This document shows, one piece after another, positions 12,584 to 24,300 of a stretch of DNA of 64,000 bases. The first letter of the stretch is position 1, and each line of letters opens with the position of its first letter. This DNA is from Ichthyophthirius multifiliis. Lineage: Eukaryota; Ciliophora; Oligohymenophorea; Hymenostomatida. The stretch lies in assembly GCF_000220395.1 (NCBI RefSeq), contig NW_004086040.1, positions 62,001 to 126,000 on the forward strand, in the 5' to 3' direction. The translations under genes and the position numbers were made by a program. The notes below the pieces were generated by a model. That model had not been told where the DNA came from. It saw only the letters and a program-made list of their open reading frames with translations, and did not search any database.

Positions 12584-15500
12584 ATGAATTCAAATAATTA
12601 AATTTATAAAAAATCAATACACAATCAAACTAGTAATTTAAATATTAATAGAGCAAGTAATCTTTTAAGTTAATTAGATAATAAGATTAAAAATGAGATG
12701 TAAGATATCATAAACTCTGATAATTAAATCCCAAAAGAAAATATTGATATTTTCTAAATAGATGATTAAAAAAGTAATTGCTTACTGTTTCAAAAAATAT
12801 TAGACAATAATTATTTTTAAAGTATAATTACAATTCTAACATTATATGCATTATTTGGTGATGATATACGTATATTAGCATTTGGGCCAGTAAACATAAA
12901 TACATACATTTACATTTTTAAAAAAATAAATATTAAAAGAACGCTGATATAGGTTTTGATATAATAACTTTAATAGGATTAATATTTTTTTTTATTGAAT
13001 TTTTTTTTAGTGTATTTGCAAAATAAGGATATAAATTTTCCTTTTTCTTTTGGTTGGATTTAATTTCAATAGTATCTCTGATTTTAGATATTTAATTAAT
13101 AAATATTTTTTTATTTTCTCTCTAAACCACAAATGCGGCATCTTTAGCAAGAGCAGGAAGAGCATCTAGGGTAGGTTCAAGGTAAAAATTACATTAAATA
13201 CAGATTTATTTCATTAAACAAAAAAAAATACATATATATAGAGCTGGAAGGGTTGTTAGATTAGTTAGACTTATTAGAATAGTAAAACTTTATAAGGCAA
13301 CACAAGAAAAAAAGGAAGAAAATCAAGGAGAAAGCGTATTAGATTAAAAAAAGAGAAAAATTAAGTAAAAATATTTGGAATTTGATTAAAATAAAAAAAA
13401 TGAACAAAATCAAGAAAAATAAAGCCTTTAAAAAAATGAAAAAAACTAAAAAATAAAAAATTAGCAAAAACTTGATTAATAAATATATATAATTAATCAA
13501 TAATTAAATAAAAACTCAATTATACAAGTATTATAAGAGAATAACTGTGATTAATTACAAGTTAAGTCTTCAATTAAAGATAAAAATGGCATAAACAATG
13601 TATAAAAACGCACATAAATAATAATAACAAAAAAAAAAGGAAACACAAGAAAATAAAGAATCGAGGGTAAGCAAAAGATTATCAGATTTAATAACTAAAA
13701 GGGTAATAATAATTGTGTTAATACTATTATTTACTATGCCTTTATTTTAAGCTGATTATTTTTTTGATCTACCCACAGTTTAAGATTACGGCCTCAGCTA
13801 AATAGAAATGGTTTGTTATAAAAAAGAATCAACGCATAATGATATTAAGTTAACATTTGAAAAGACAATTGAATAAATGAAAAAATTAGAAACCCCAATT
13901 ATATATTTTACATCTCCTTTTTAATTTATTGAAACTTTTTAAGATTCAGTCGTTAACACTTTAAGAGATAGCGAAAAATCGCCTTTTGCGTTAAGTTTGG
14001 ATGTTGAAAAATACAAATAAGCACATCCTAATGATTTAGAAACTTATTTGCATTTAAAAGCTTTAGATTAAGACCAACTTTAATTTTCGACCTTTCTTAA
14101 TTAGCAAGATTAAACCTTTTTCGCATCAGCCCTATCTTTGGGAAGAACGGTTTTCGTTTGTATTGTTTTGACATTTGCAGCTTTACTATTTTCAAAAGAC
14201 GCTAATGACTTAGCCTTAAGGCCAATTGAACGTATGATCAATAAAGTTAATTAAATAGCGAAAAATCCTATTAGTGCTAAGGAATAGGACCTAATTGATG
14301 CTTCTGAGGATTAATATGAAACCAGTATTATTGAAAATGCAATTATTAAAATCGGGACTTTACTTGCTTTAGGATTTGGGGAAGCTGGGAGTGAAATTAT
14401 TGGAAGTAATATGGCAAATTTAGGTGATATTAATCCTATGATTGCAGGAAAAAAAAAATGTGCAATTTATGGGTTTTGCGATATTAGAAATTTCACTGAT
14501 GCAACTGAAGTTTTATAAGTATATTTTTTTATTTTTTATAAATAAAATAAAAAAAGGAAGATGTAATGATATTTGTTAACAATATTGGAGAAGTTGTACA
14601 TTAAATGGTTGATAGATATTTGGGTGCTGCAAACAAAGTTTTTTATATAAAAAAAAAAAATTGTATGCATTTTATTTTTAAATAAAGAATATAGGAGATG
14701 CATTTTTATTAGTATGGAAATTACCATAAAATAAATATTCAATATCAAAAGATAATTAAATAAGTTTCAAAGATACTGAATTAATCAATATGTATTCAGA
14801 TTTCTCACTTATCTCGTTTATGAAAATCCATGCAAAACTAAACAGAGAACCAAAACTACTAGCATATAGGCAAGATAAACGCTTAAGCTAAAGAATGAAG
14901 GACTATAAGATAAAAATAGGTTTTGGATTACATATAGGATGGAGTATTGAAGGCGCGATCGGTTCTGAATTTAAAATAGATGCTTCTTATCTTTCCCCTA
15001 ATGTAGGAATGGCAAGTAGACTTGAAGGAGCTACAAAAAATTATGGAGTCTCTATACTTATTTCTTCTTAATTATATGATTAAATTTCTGCTAGTCTATA
15101 AAAATTATTAAGATAAGTAGATTTTGTTACTATTAAAGGCTGGGCAAAAGTAAAATTATCACTTTTTTTTTTTAATAAAAAAAATAAATTATAAAATAGC
15201 CTATAGGTTTTTATACTATAGATATGAATATTAAAGATATTCCACAATCAAAAGGTTTGGATTCTAATTTATCTGAATAGGAAAAAAAAAAAATTGATAA
15301 ATCAAAAAAACAAACGGTTTTGGAATTCGTAAAATAGAGATGTTTTCATGCAGAAACTTATATCAGAAAAAATAAAGATTTAAGGCTTCTTTTGAGAGAT
15401 TTTAATATGGATTTCTTAAAAAAATATAATTAAGCTTTTAAATTATATATATAAGGAGATTGGAAGTAATCGAAATAAATATTTGATGAAATTCTTAAAA

Positions 15501-15604
15501 CAAATGAAAGTGACGGGCCTACTAAAGCTACTTTAGAATTTATGGAAAAAAATAATTTTGTAATCCCAGAAGGATGGGAAGGACATAAACCTTATATTGA
15601 TTGA
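12584..15604 (+). CDS. Voltage-sensor-coupled class III nucleotide cyclase
   Basis: This membrane protein likely makes cAMP or cGMP under voltage control. Residues from about 70 form four hydrophobic segments (S1-S4). The fourth is a strong voltage sensor spanning two introns (about 12890-12940 and 13181-13240), with arginine roughly every third residue: 'RAGRASRVGS' then 'RAGRVVRLVRLIRIVK'. No S5-pore-S6 with a GYG filter follows. Instead there is a Gln/Asn-rich linker, a transmembrane segment (VIIIVLILLFTMPLF), an extracellular domain of about 150 residues, a second membrane segment (TVFVCIVLTFAALLF) and a HAMP-like 'DLALRPIERMINKV'. The catalytic domain has both metal aspartates (GFCDIRNFT at about 14471; GDAFLLVW at about 14695), the adenine-pocket region 'KIDASYLSPNV' and 'MASRLEG'. 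The tail resembles the TPR-like end of ciliate cyclases. One frameshift falls at A10 (13628-13637). Ciliate and apicomplexan adenylyl cyclases with channel-like N-termini are known; the adenylyl preference is inferred from KIDAS. Confidence 0.9.
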
Positions 15605-15915
15605 ATTTGTTTTATTTGCTATTATTTTTATAATATCATATATTAAAAATAATTTATTATTTTTTAATTAAAGATTATTTTTTTTTACAGTAAATAAATA
15701 TTTGTTGATTATAAATTATTTAATTTTATTAAAAAATCAAGAAAAAAAATACAAATAATTAGAGTAAATATTTATAGTAATAATAAAAAAAAAGTATAAA
15801 TATTTTATTATTTATATATTATGTTTTTAAAATAAAGTAATTAATTGATACATGCGAACATAATTCTTTTGATTAAATTTCTTTATATGTTGCTATTTCT
15901 TAAAATATATATAAA
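15605..15915. other. Intergenic region between cyclase gene and tRNA-Ile
   Basis: About 310 bases of A/T-rich DNA with poly-T and poly-A runs. I see no coding frame, and no promoter element for the tRNA beyond its own internal boxes. Confidence 0.6.
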
Positions 15916-15989
15916 GCTCGGGTAGCTCAGTTGGTTAGAGCGTGGGTCTAATAAACCCAAGGTCGAGGGTTCAATCCCCTCCTTGAGCA
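15916..15989 (+). tRNA. tRNA-Ile, anticodon AAT
   Basis: A complete 74-nt cloverleaf folds. The acceptor stem GCTCGGG pairs with CTTGAGC (two G-T pairs), followed by discriminator A. The D stem is GCTC/GAGC, the anticodon stem TGGGT/ACCCA, the loop CTAATAA with anticodon AAT, and the T stem GAGGG/CCCTC with loop TTCAATC. Anticodon AAT (read as IAT after A-to-I editing) decodes isoleucine. Internal A box (TAGCTCAGTTGG) and B box (GGTTCAATCCC) are intact. There is no intron and no encoded CCA. Confidence 0.97.
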
Positions 15990-15990
15990 T

Positions 15991-15999
15991 TTTTTTTTA
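15991..15999 (+). terminator. RNA polymerase III T-run terminator of tRNA-Ile
   Basis: An uninterrupted run of nine T residues begins two bases after the discriminator base of the tRNA, the usual Pol III stop signal. T-runs are common in this genome, so position is the main argument. Confidence 0.7.
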
Positions 16000-16586
16000 T
16001 TTCTAAATATTAAATAAAATCAATTTTTTTTTTTAATTTTATATTTTATTATTATATGTGTTAATTTTGTATTATTTTATTTAAAATATAATTAATTAGT
16101 TTAGTTATTAATTTAATGAATTTTTTTATTTTTTTTTAGACTGTGTAAGTATTATTTATAATATATTTTGTTTACTAATATATTTATTAATTTATGTAAA
16201 TGATTTTTAAATTTTAATTTATTTATTCTTTTATTTTAATTTAAATTTATGAAAATAATATTTCATATTATTAAAAAAAAAATTAACGGCAAATATAAAT
16301 GTTATTTAAAAGTTTGCATATTTATATAAATTTTTTAATTTAATTAATTTTTTTTTATATTAACATATATTATTATTAAAAATTATGTAAAAAAAAATAA
16401 AAAAGTATATATAAAAATTATTTTTTCAATAAAAAAAATATATTATTTAATGCAAAATATTTAATATTTTTGCAATTTCTTAGTATATATTTAATAAATT
16501 TTTATATAACATATACAAATATTTAAAAAATACGAATAAATAAATAAATATTTTCAAAAAATAATATTTTTTAAAAAATCAATTGA
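16000..16586. other. A+T-rich intergenic region
   Basis: No gene is seen. Frequent TAA, TGA and homopolymer runs occur in all frames with no amino acid bias. It separates the tRNA from the next plus-strand gene and presumably contains that gene's promoter. Confidence 0.6.
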
Positions 16587-18443
16587 ATGAGTAAAAAGAA
16601 CTAATATATATAAAAGATATTAAATAATAGCAATAAGACAAATTATTTAACAAATATTTAATAAAATAATATGTACAAAATCTTAATAAACAATACATTA
16701 TACACAAAATATTCATCATCATAAAATTATTTTTATACAAAAGATATAAATGACATATTATAAAATATTTATACTTAAAATACAATAAAATACAAAGATT
16801 ATTTATATTTAGATTAATAAGAAGAATATTTTAAAAGATTATATTTTAAAAAAGAGATTCCAAACAAATTAACATTATTATCTTAATATTATAAATTCCA
16901 TAAAGATATTCCGAGAATTTTTTTAAAAGAGTCCTTAATTTTAAATAAATTTCATGATAAAAAAAGACGAATTGAATATTAATAGATAGTAAAATTAATA
17001 GAAGAAGAAAATAAACAAAATCCGAATAAACCTCGAAAACAGATAGCTGGAGGAGAACTTTTAGAATAAAACTCTTATTCAGAAAAATAAACGGATAAAA
17101 TTTCAGATTCTATAGTAGAAAATATGTTAAAAGATGTAAGTAGTTTTATTAATAGAGGTGAATAAATAACTATTAGTTATAAATAAGCATTTTAAAATTA
17201 TCAGAAAAAATTAAACTAATATTAAAATTCACACAAAATAAATGAATCATTAGTTTCTGTAAAAAAATTAGATTAATAATTAAAAGATTTTAATAATTTA
17301 AGTATTTCATCGATATCTTAATAAGAATTTTCTCATTTATCTTCTAATAATTAAAGGCAATTTTAAGAATATTTAAAATAAAAAGAAAAAAATAAGAATA
17401 AAATTAAAAAAATAGAAAATTTAAATGAAATTATTATTTAATAAAATGCCGGAAAATAAATTAAAAACGGAAAAATTTATTTGATAAAAAATCCCAAAAA
17501 AAGTTACAAAATTTCGATTTCATCCTTTTTTAAATAAGAATCAAAGGAATCTTAATTAATAACACCTAGATAAACATAAATTAATCTTTTAGCAAATAAT
17601 AATAAAAAAATATAAAAATAATTATTTCAAAGTACTTTAAAATTCCCAGTTTCACCTAAATAATTAAAAATTAACGAAAAAAATAATTTTTTAGATTTTT
17701 GTAATTAAAAATTAATAATTAAAACAAATTAAAATAATAATCTTTCATTAAATAAGCTAAAATTAAAATTTGAATAATTAAATTATTCTAAAGAAAAAAA
17801 CTATAACAATAGTATTTTAAATATAAAAGAACCTTTATCATAGAGAAGTAACTCTCATAAAAATTCTGATTTAAAACGATATAATTTTTATGAAATCTTC
17901 AAATAAAGCATTAAAAATAGCACATATGGATAATAATAAAAATTATAAACTTAATAAAAAAATAAAAAAAATTAACAAAAAAAATAAACAATCGATTTCA
18001 GTTGTAGAAAAAGTTCAAATACAAATATTATTCATAGTAATATGAATAATAATAAAAACAATAATTTTTTCTCTTCAAGAAATTATTAAACTTAAAGAAA
18101 TAGTATTAATTAATACGATTTTAAAAATTTATTAAATTGCTAAAATTCATAAAAAAAAGATAAACTAACTATTAGTAATAAATAATTTTCTTAAAAATCT
18201 AACAATTTTAATAATCATAAACATACAAAATCAGAAAATACTATAAATATAGTTTTTAATAATAATTTTTAACATAAAAAAAATTAAAGTTTTTAAAAAC
18301 CAAATAATTTACATTTTCTTTGTACGAATTTTAAAGTTTCTTAGTAACCTTATTTTAAAAAAAGTATTCGTTCAGAAAGCAAAAATAATGTGACAAATTT
18401 AAATAATAAAAATTAAATTTAAAAGAAAACAAATATTTTTTGA
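16587..18443 (+). CDS. Ciliate protein of unknown function, Asn/Lys/Gln-rich
   Basis: One uninterrupted reading frame of 618 codons runs from MSKKNQYIQKIL to TGA 18441-18443 in the ciliate code. No intron or frameshift is needed, which is unusual in this window. The N-terminal third contains an ordered segment: 'YLDQQEEYFKRLYFKKE', 'KLTLLSQYYKFHKDIPR' and 'DKKRRIEYQQIVKLI'. I have the impression of similar 'YYKFHKDIPR...KKRRIEY' segments in other ciliate proteins of unknown function but cannot verify it. The remainder is low-complexity Asn/Ser/Lys with many Gln from TAA, likely disordered. No catalytic motif, signal peptide or membrane segment is visible. It is called real because of the long clean frame, codon use like its neighbours and the composed N-terminal block. 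Confidence 0.8.
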
Positions 18444-18736
18444 ATTTTTGTTAAATAATTATTATTATATATATTTTTTTTTTCAAAAATTTTAATATAA
18501 AATATTAATTGATAATAAAGTGTTTTAATTATTATATATATAAATATATATATTAATGTATATATATATAATTTAATTTATATATTATAAATATAAATTA
18601 TTAGAAATTTATCTAAAAACATAATAATATAACAATTATATTTTTCGATAACTTAATCAATTTAAATTAATTTATGTATGTTCAAATCACTTAATATGAA
18701 TATTTATTTAAAAAAATTTTTAAAAAAATATATAAA
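18444..18736. other. A+T-rich intergenic spacer
   Basis: Roughly 290 bases of TA-rich DNA, including short TATATA blocks at 18533-18575, lie between the unknown protein gene and the structured island downstream. Nothing coding is seen. Confidence 0.6.
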
Positions 18737-18891
18737 GGATTGTCTCTTAATTTTATATTTCAATAATTTAATCTAAATTTTATTTATAAAAAGATTTTAT
18801 AAATAATAAAAGACAATCCAAAATTAATGTACTCGCGATGGCAAGCTGCAAGTAAGTTATGCTTGTAGCTTCGTGAAGCAGTACAACATCA
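18737..18891 (+). ncRNA. Candidate structured RNA, possibly H/ACA snoRNA
   Basis: A GC-richer island stands out in this A/T desert. It can form two hairpins on the plus strand. Hairpin 1 has the lower stem GGATTGTCT (18737-18745) with AGACAATCC (18811-18819), and inside it TTTATAAAA/TTTTATAAA (18783-18803). A short hinge follows with AAATTA, matching box H (ANANNA). Hairpin 2 has TGTACT (18828-18833) with AGTACA (18880-18885) and upper stem GCTGCAAG (18845-18852) with CTTGTAGC (18862-18869), leaving two unpaired strands as a pocket. ACA follows at 18886-18888. The upper stems end about 16-17 nt before the H and ACA boxes, as H/ACA snoRNAs require. No target uridine was identified, and another small RNA class is possible. 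TTTTT at 18896-18900 could be a Pol III stop. Confidence 0.45.
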
Positions 18892-18895
18892 ATTC

Positions 18896-18896
<1 letters not shown>

Positions 18897-18936
<40 letters not shown>
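18897..18936. repeat. TA microsatellite
   Basis: A perfect alternating TA tract follows the structured RNA candidate directly; it is intergenic. Confidence 0.9.
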
Positions 18937-18941
<5 letters not shown>

Positions 18942-19287
18942 TTATATATATATTTAATTTTAAATATATTTTATTATTTAATATATTATTTTTGCTATAT
19001 ATTACTATTACTATTATTTTTTTTATTTTTTTTATTTATCATTTATAAATCATTTTGTTTAATAAATTGTAATGAAATTTTTTTTTATATAATAAACAAA
19101 GAAAATATAAATTATTTTAGAGTTAGATTTTATATTAAGATTATATATATTTATATATTTTTTTTTTGAAAAATATATTATTTAATTTTTTATTCATAAC
19201 TAATATAGTTTTTATTTTTAATTTATATTTTCAAAATTAAAATCTTTTTTTTTTGAATAATTAACTTTAATTTTTATGTATAAATTC
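18937..19287. other. A+T-rich intergenic spacer
   Basis: T-rich spacer before the next gene. A translated frame here is just Tyr/Ile/Leu/Phe from TA and T runs and is not credible as a protein. Confidence 0.6.
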
Positions 19288-20568
19288 ATGAATGAAGACA
19301 ATAACATAGTCAATTTTTTTATTACATAAAAAAAAAAATTATAATAAATATTAAAACATATAGTTAAATCAGCAAGAAAATAAACCTTATTAAGATATTA
19401 ATGAAAAAGAAGCATAAAAGAATGTACAAGACTTAATTTAAAAAGAAAATAATTTAACAAAAGTAGAATAAATGAGAAAAGACGACAAAATTAATCAAGA
19501 AGAAAACAATAGAATACATAGTAATATTGTAATTTATATATAATATTTATTAAACTATATTATTATATATAATATATATACTTCTAATAAATATAGTGAG
19601 ATTTTCATAAAATTGTGAAGATTTTTATACTGAAAAAACCATTCCTATATCAAAAGTGCATTAAGGTAAAAATTATGTAGTAGGAATGATTTAATATTAA
19701 GAATGTATAATAATTTATTTTAAAATATATTTTTTATTTTTTATTTTATTTAGAGGAAATTTGTGAAAAATTCGAATAGGAAAATCCTATCTAATAATTT
19801 CCTCCTAAATTTATAATGCTAAATTTTCCAAAACCACATAACTACGACTCAGAAACATAATTATAACTTTTAAAAAGCATTACTATATAAACATAATTTT
19901 AAAATATGTATTATATATAAATATATACCATTATAATATATTTAATTAAATTATAAGTAAAAAAAATTAATGTATATTTTAAGATTTAGAACAATTAATA
20001 ATAGAAAATTGCCTATCTTATCAAGGTAAATTAAAATATATATAGACATTAAAAAAAAAAATTACTTAACCTATTTTTTAAAATAAAAGAAAAAATATAA
20101 ATAAGAAAATTTTGGTTTAATAATTTTTTTGAATATGCTAAAAGAAATCCTCCATGTTGTTAAAGAATAAAAAATTTTTGGAAATGGGTTTTTATGATGG
20201 ACCCTGAATCTAACTTTAAATGGAGATTTAAAAGTTATTCAATAAAATATATATAATTGAATTTTTCATTTTTTGAATTTAGATATTTATATAAATAATG
20301 GTATTTTATAAAAAAATAATAACTTTATAAATATATTTATAAAAAAATTTATATTAATTTAAAGGATTGAATCTTTCGAAAGTTTAGTTTTGAAGGATAT
20401 TAAAAACAAATAATAAAAACTCCAAAAAAAATTATATTCAAAATATTTAAAAGAACTTATTTAAATATTAAATAATATTAAATACAAAAAATAAATTATG
20501 GATTATACAGAAATTATGCAAGGACAAATAGTTGATAATGGATATTTAGTATAAATATAAATATAAAT

Positions 20569-20601
<33 letters not shown>

Positions 20602-21160
20602 AATTTTTTATTTTTTTACATATTTAATTTAAATATAAATTAAACAAATTTATAACACAAAGGTTTTTCCTGAAAATTATAATATTCCTACTTTTTGCAC
20701 ACTTTAAAAATTTGAGAATAGATTTTAATTTCCTTTAAAGTTAAAAAAGATAAAAATTTAAGAAAATTACAAAATATTTGTTAAAAATTAATAAATTAAC
20801 AGTTTGTTTAAATTAAAATAAATTAAAAATTATGAAGATACATTCCAATAACAAAAATATATTTAATCTAGTAGTGAAGAGTATAAAGAAAATGAAAACT
20901 CTAATTATTAGTTAGAACAAGAAATTGTTAAAAATCTAAATACATCATAAAATTAAAAATAGAATCAAAATAATTTAAATTTATAATAGACTCCAAGCAA
21001 GCCAAATAATCAATTAAAAGATAGCCATAATTATGAAATTAGTCCTCAAAACTATAAAAACAAAGAATTTTTAAGTAACTAATATGATATTATTGATAGT
21101 ATTAGTATTTATAAAGAATATAATGTTGAAAGTGATAGATAAGTACAAAGAAAATAATGA
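19288..21160 (+). CDS. Unknown multi-intron protein
   Basis: Several exons with ordered composition join in the ciliate code from MNEDNN to TGA 21158-21160. Segments with protein-like composition include 'NCEDFYTEKTIPISKV' and 'GKNYVVGMIQYQ' (about 19615-19700), 'KFEQENPIQQFPPKFIMLNF' (about 19765-19830), 'DPESNFKWRFKSYS' (about 20200-20240), 'QIMDYTEIMQGQIVDNGYL' (about 20490-20550) and 'VFPENYNIPTFCTLQKFENR' (about 20660-20730). A Gln/Asn/Ser-rich tail of about 130 residues follows. Introns are short and T/TA-rich: about 19297-19360, 19528-19596, 19706-19753, 19910-19980 and 20550-20660. I do not recognise the family. The FPPKF segment is faintly reminiscent of PX-domain ends, but the rest does not fit. 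It is probably cytosolic, since no membrane segment remains once introns are removed. Exon joins between 19980 and 20370 are uncertain and may include a frame error. Confidence 0.6.
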
Positions 21161-21389
21161 CTTAGTGTATTTTTTATAAATACAAATTTATTTATTTTAA
21201 ATATGTTTTTACAAATTATATATAAGTAATGTATTTTTTATTTAAGAATTAGTTTTTAAATATTAATTTTATTTTTAATTTAACTTTTAATAAATATTTT
21301 AAATTTTCTAAATATTTTTATTTTTAAATTTAATTATTAAAAAAAATATTATTTTTAATTATTAATTCTAATAAAAAAATAAAGAATTT

Positions 21390-24300
21390 ATGGACGAATA
21401 TATCTTTGAAAATAAAATAAATTAATTTTAATAATAAGATTTAAATTAACTAGATTTTAGTGCTTTTGAAGGACCTCCTTCTAATTTTTAAAACTTAAAA
21501 GATATTGATGTTATAAATTAAAAATAATATCCATAAGAAACTATTAATTATATAAGTGATTTTATTACAGATAGGCATGGACTAAAATAAAAATTATTAA
21601 AAAGAGATTTAAAGTTATAAGTACTTTTAAATAATATTTAATTAAAAATATAAAATATTAATGAAATAATTAATTTTTAAAATATTAGAAAAGAAGAAGC
21701 CCTAAAAAAATATAAACATAAAAAAATAAATATATTAATTTATAAAAGCTAAAAAATACTATAAATAATTTTCAAGAAGTATTAATATTAATAAAATATT
21801 TTTTAATAATTTTTTTTTAAGATTAAAAATGAAAATAATAACAATTCAGAAATAAGATTTTATTTTCCAAATATATCTTAATATGGATTATAAGTAAACT
21901 TTTATAATTAAAAAAAATATTATTTCACAAAAATTAAGCAAAAATAAAAAAGATAGATAAAAATATTTAATAAAACACTCTTTCATAAAGATATTTGAAA
22001 AAATAAACCTAAAAACTAGAGCCAATTTAAATAACTAAAACAAAATTGAATTCTTTAGAATAATTATTTAAAGAAAAAGAAAAAAAACAATTTTTAAAAT
22101 AAAAGAAAAAACCCAAAAGGATACGTTCAAATACCAATAATATAAAGAAGAGGATAATCTAATTAAAATAAGCATTAAAAACATAAATAATTATAAAAAA
22201 GAGCCTTTGAAAAATTACGATATATTTGCTTTATAATCAGATGAACTCGAAAATTAACTTTTAAAAGGAATTACTTTATAAGGTTGTTCAAAGTAGTTTC
22301 CTTTAAAAGAAGATAAAGAATATTAATGGAAATAATGTTAGATAATTGGTTATAATTAAAGCACAGGACTATATTAAATATGTTGGAATGATGATATTGA
22401 CGGGTAAATAAAAGAAGTTACTAGATTAAACTTAATATTTGATTATGAAAATATGGAATAATTTTCTTAAAGAGTCTAATAGGCAATGAAAAATAGAATG
22501 AAAAATTTATACATAAATTCTATGAAAGGTTTTTTTTAATTTATTTTTTTATACTTTTTATAAAATAATAGAATAAATCGAATAAAAATATGAAAATTTT
22601 AGTTTAGTTTTGGATAAAAAAATATATAATTCTATTATTCAAAAATCTTTGAGTAATTACGATTAAGAAATCTAAAACTATTATAAAGATTCTATTACTA
22701 ATGTATTTATTATAGAATATAGGTTTAATGTTATAAAGTTTATTATTGCTTTATAAGAGGAATATAATATTGAATCATACAAAAGAAAGTATATTTAGAA
22801 TTAAAGAGAAGATAATAAATATATTTAAAAATAATTTTTTTTGAATATTATCATAAAGTTATTAATAAAAATATTTTTAATATTATTGAAGACTATAATT
22901 TAAATAATTAATCTTAAAATTCTCACAATCTTTTATTATAAAATAATGAAATTTTAGAAAAAATTAAAGAAATTAACATATATGAATATTTAGATACTCT
23001 TTAAATTAAAGATTAAAATATTAATGACTAATTTAAAAGTAAAATATTTTATTTTGTGTTAATTTATTAAATTTTTTTATTTAAGTTTTAATCTAAAAAT
23101 TCAATAATAAAATATACTAATTAGATTTACATGTTTACTAAATTGAAAAAAATATATCAAATTATATAGATTATATAACTCAAGGTATAAAGCAACTTTA
23201 AAACGTACGAAAAGATATACATAATATTGAAAAAATAACATAACCAATAAAATAAAAGTTAATAAAATAATATAATTATTATTTAAAGAGTGTTATTAGA
23301 ATTTGTATAGAAAACTCTTTAAATCAACTAAAAAAAGAATGTTTAAATATTTAGAAATGCTTCCTTTTCCAAATATAAGTTTAGGATATCAAAATTATTT
23401 TAATTCAATTATATAATAAAAATTATAAAAGTACGAAGATAGAAATTAATAATTTCATTTTGATATGAAAATAATATTTTAAAGTTACAAAAGCTTAGTC
23501 TTTTAATTTTTAGAATAAAACAAGTTTTATGTAAAAAATTAGCTTTTTATTAATTAAATGCATTAGAGTCCTTTAATAAATATAAAAATATGTATATCTT
23601 TAAAAAGTAGAAAAAATTTTTACCCAAAAAATATATTTTTGTATATTCTAAGGAATAGAAATAAAGTATATTTTTAAGAAAAAAATTCTAGTTTAGAAAA
23701 AGCAAAAGAAAATAAGGAAAATTTTAAATAAAAATAACCATAAAATACTTATTTAGCTGATAATAAAAAAAGAAGCAAAGAAGTCTAGCAAAAGTTAAAA
23801 AATATTAGCAATTTAATAAAAACTTTCGCTTAAATAAATAATGGAAAAGATGAAAATAACGATATTCATTAAATAATGTATGATATTTTACGTTATAATA
23901 CACTAGAATATAAATTTAATGAATAAATTTAATAAATAACTTTAAATAAAGTTTTTTTAAATAAATTTATCAAATATATATATATATCAATCTTTTTTTT
24001 TTTATTCAAAAAAAAAAGACTATTACATTAAAAAGATTAGGATGGTTTTCTGTTGATGGGATGAGAATTCAAACTGAACCAAAATTAGATTCAATAGAAG
24101 AACAATTTAGAAATATTATTTTATCCCCAATAGATAATATTATCAAGTTAGAATAACTAAATGGATTTTGTGAATTGAATACTTTTTCAGAAAGTTTATG
24201 TGATATTTTTAAAGAATAAAAATAAAGCTTTTTAAATCAATTCAACGAATTTTTCATATGGAATTTTTATCCAGTATATAGTTTACTTATATTGCTTAAC

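Noticed and set aside
18828-18885. A second tRNA
   Set aside because: No T-loop TTC motif and no four-arm cloverleaf; only a long hairpin forms.
18828-18891. Telomerase RNA
   Set aside because: No template complementary to TTGGGG repeats (CAACCCCAA) is present in or near the island.
18873-19169. Plus-strand 98-codon frame rich in Tyr/Ile
   Set aside because: It translates a TA microsatellite and T-rich spacer, and begins inside the structured RNA candidate.
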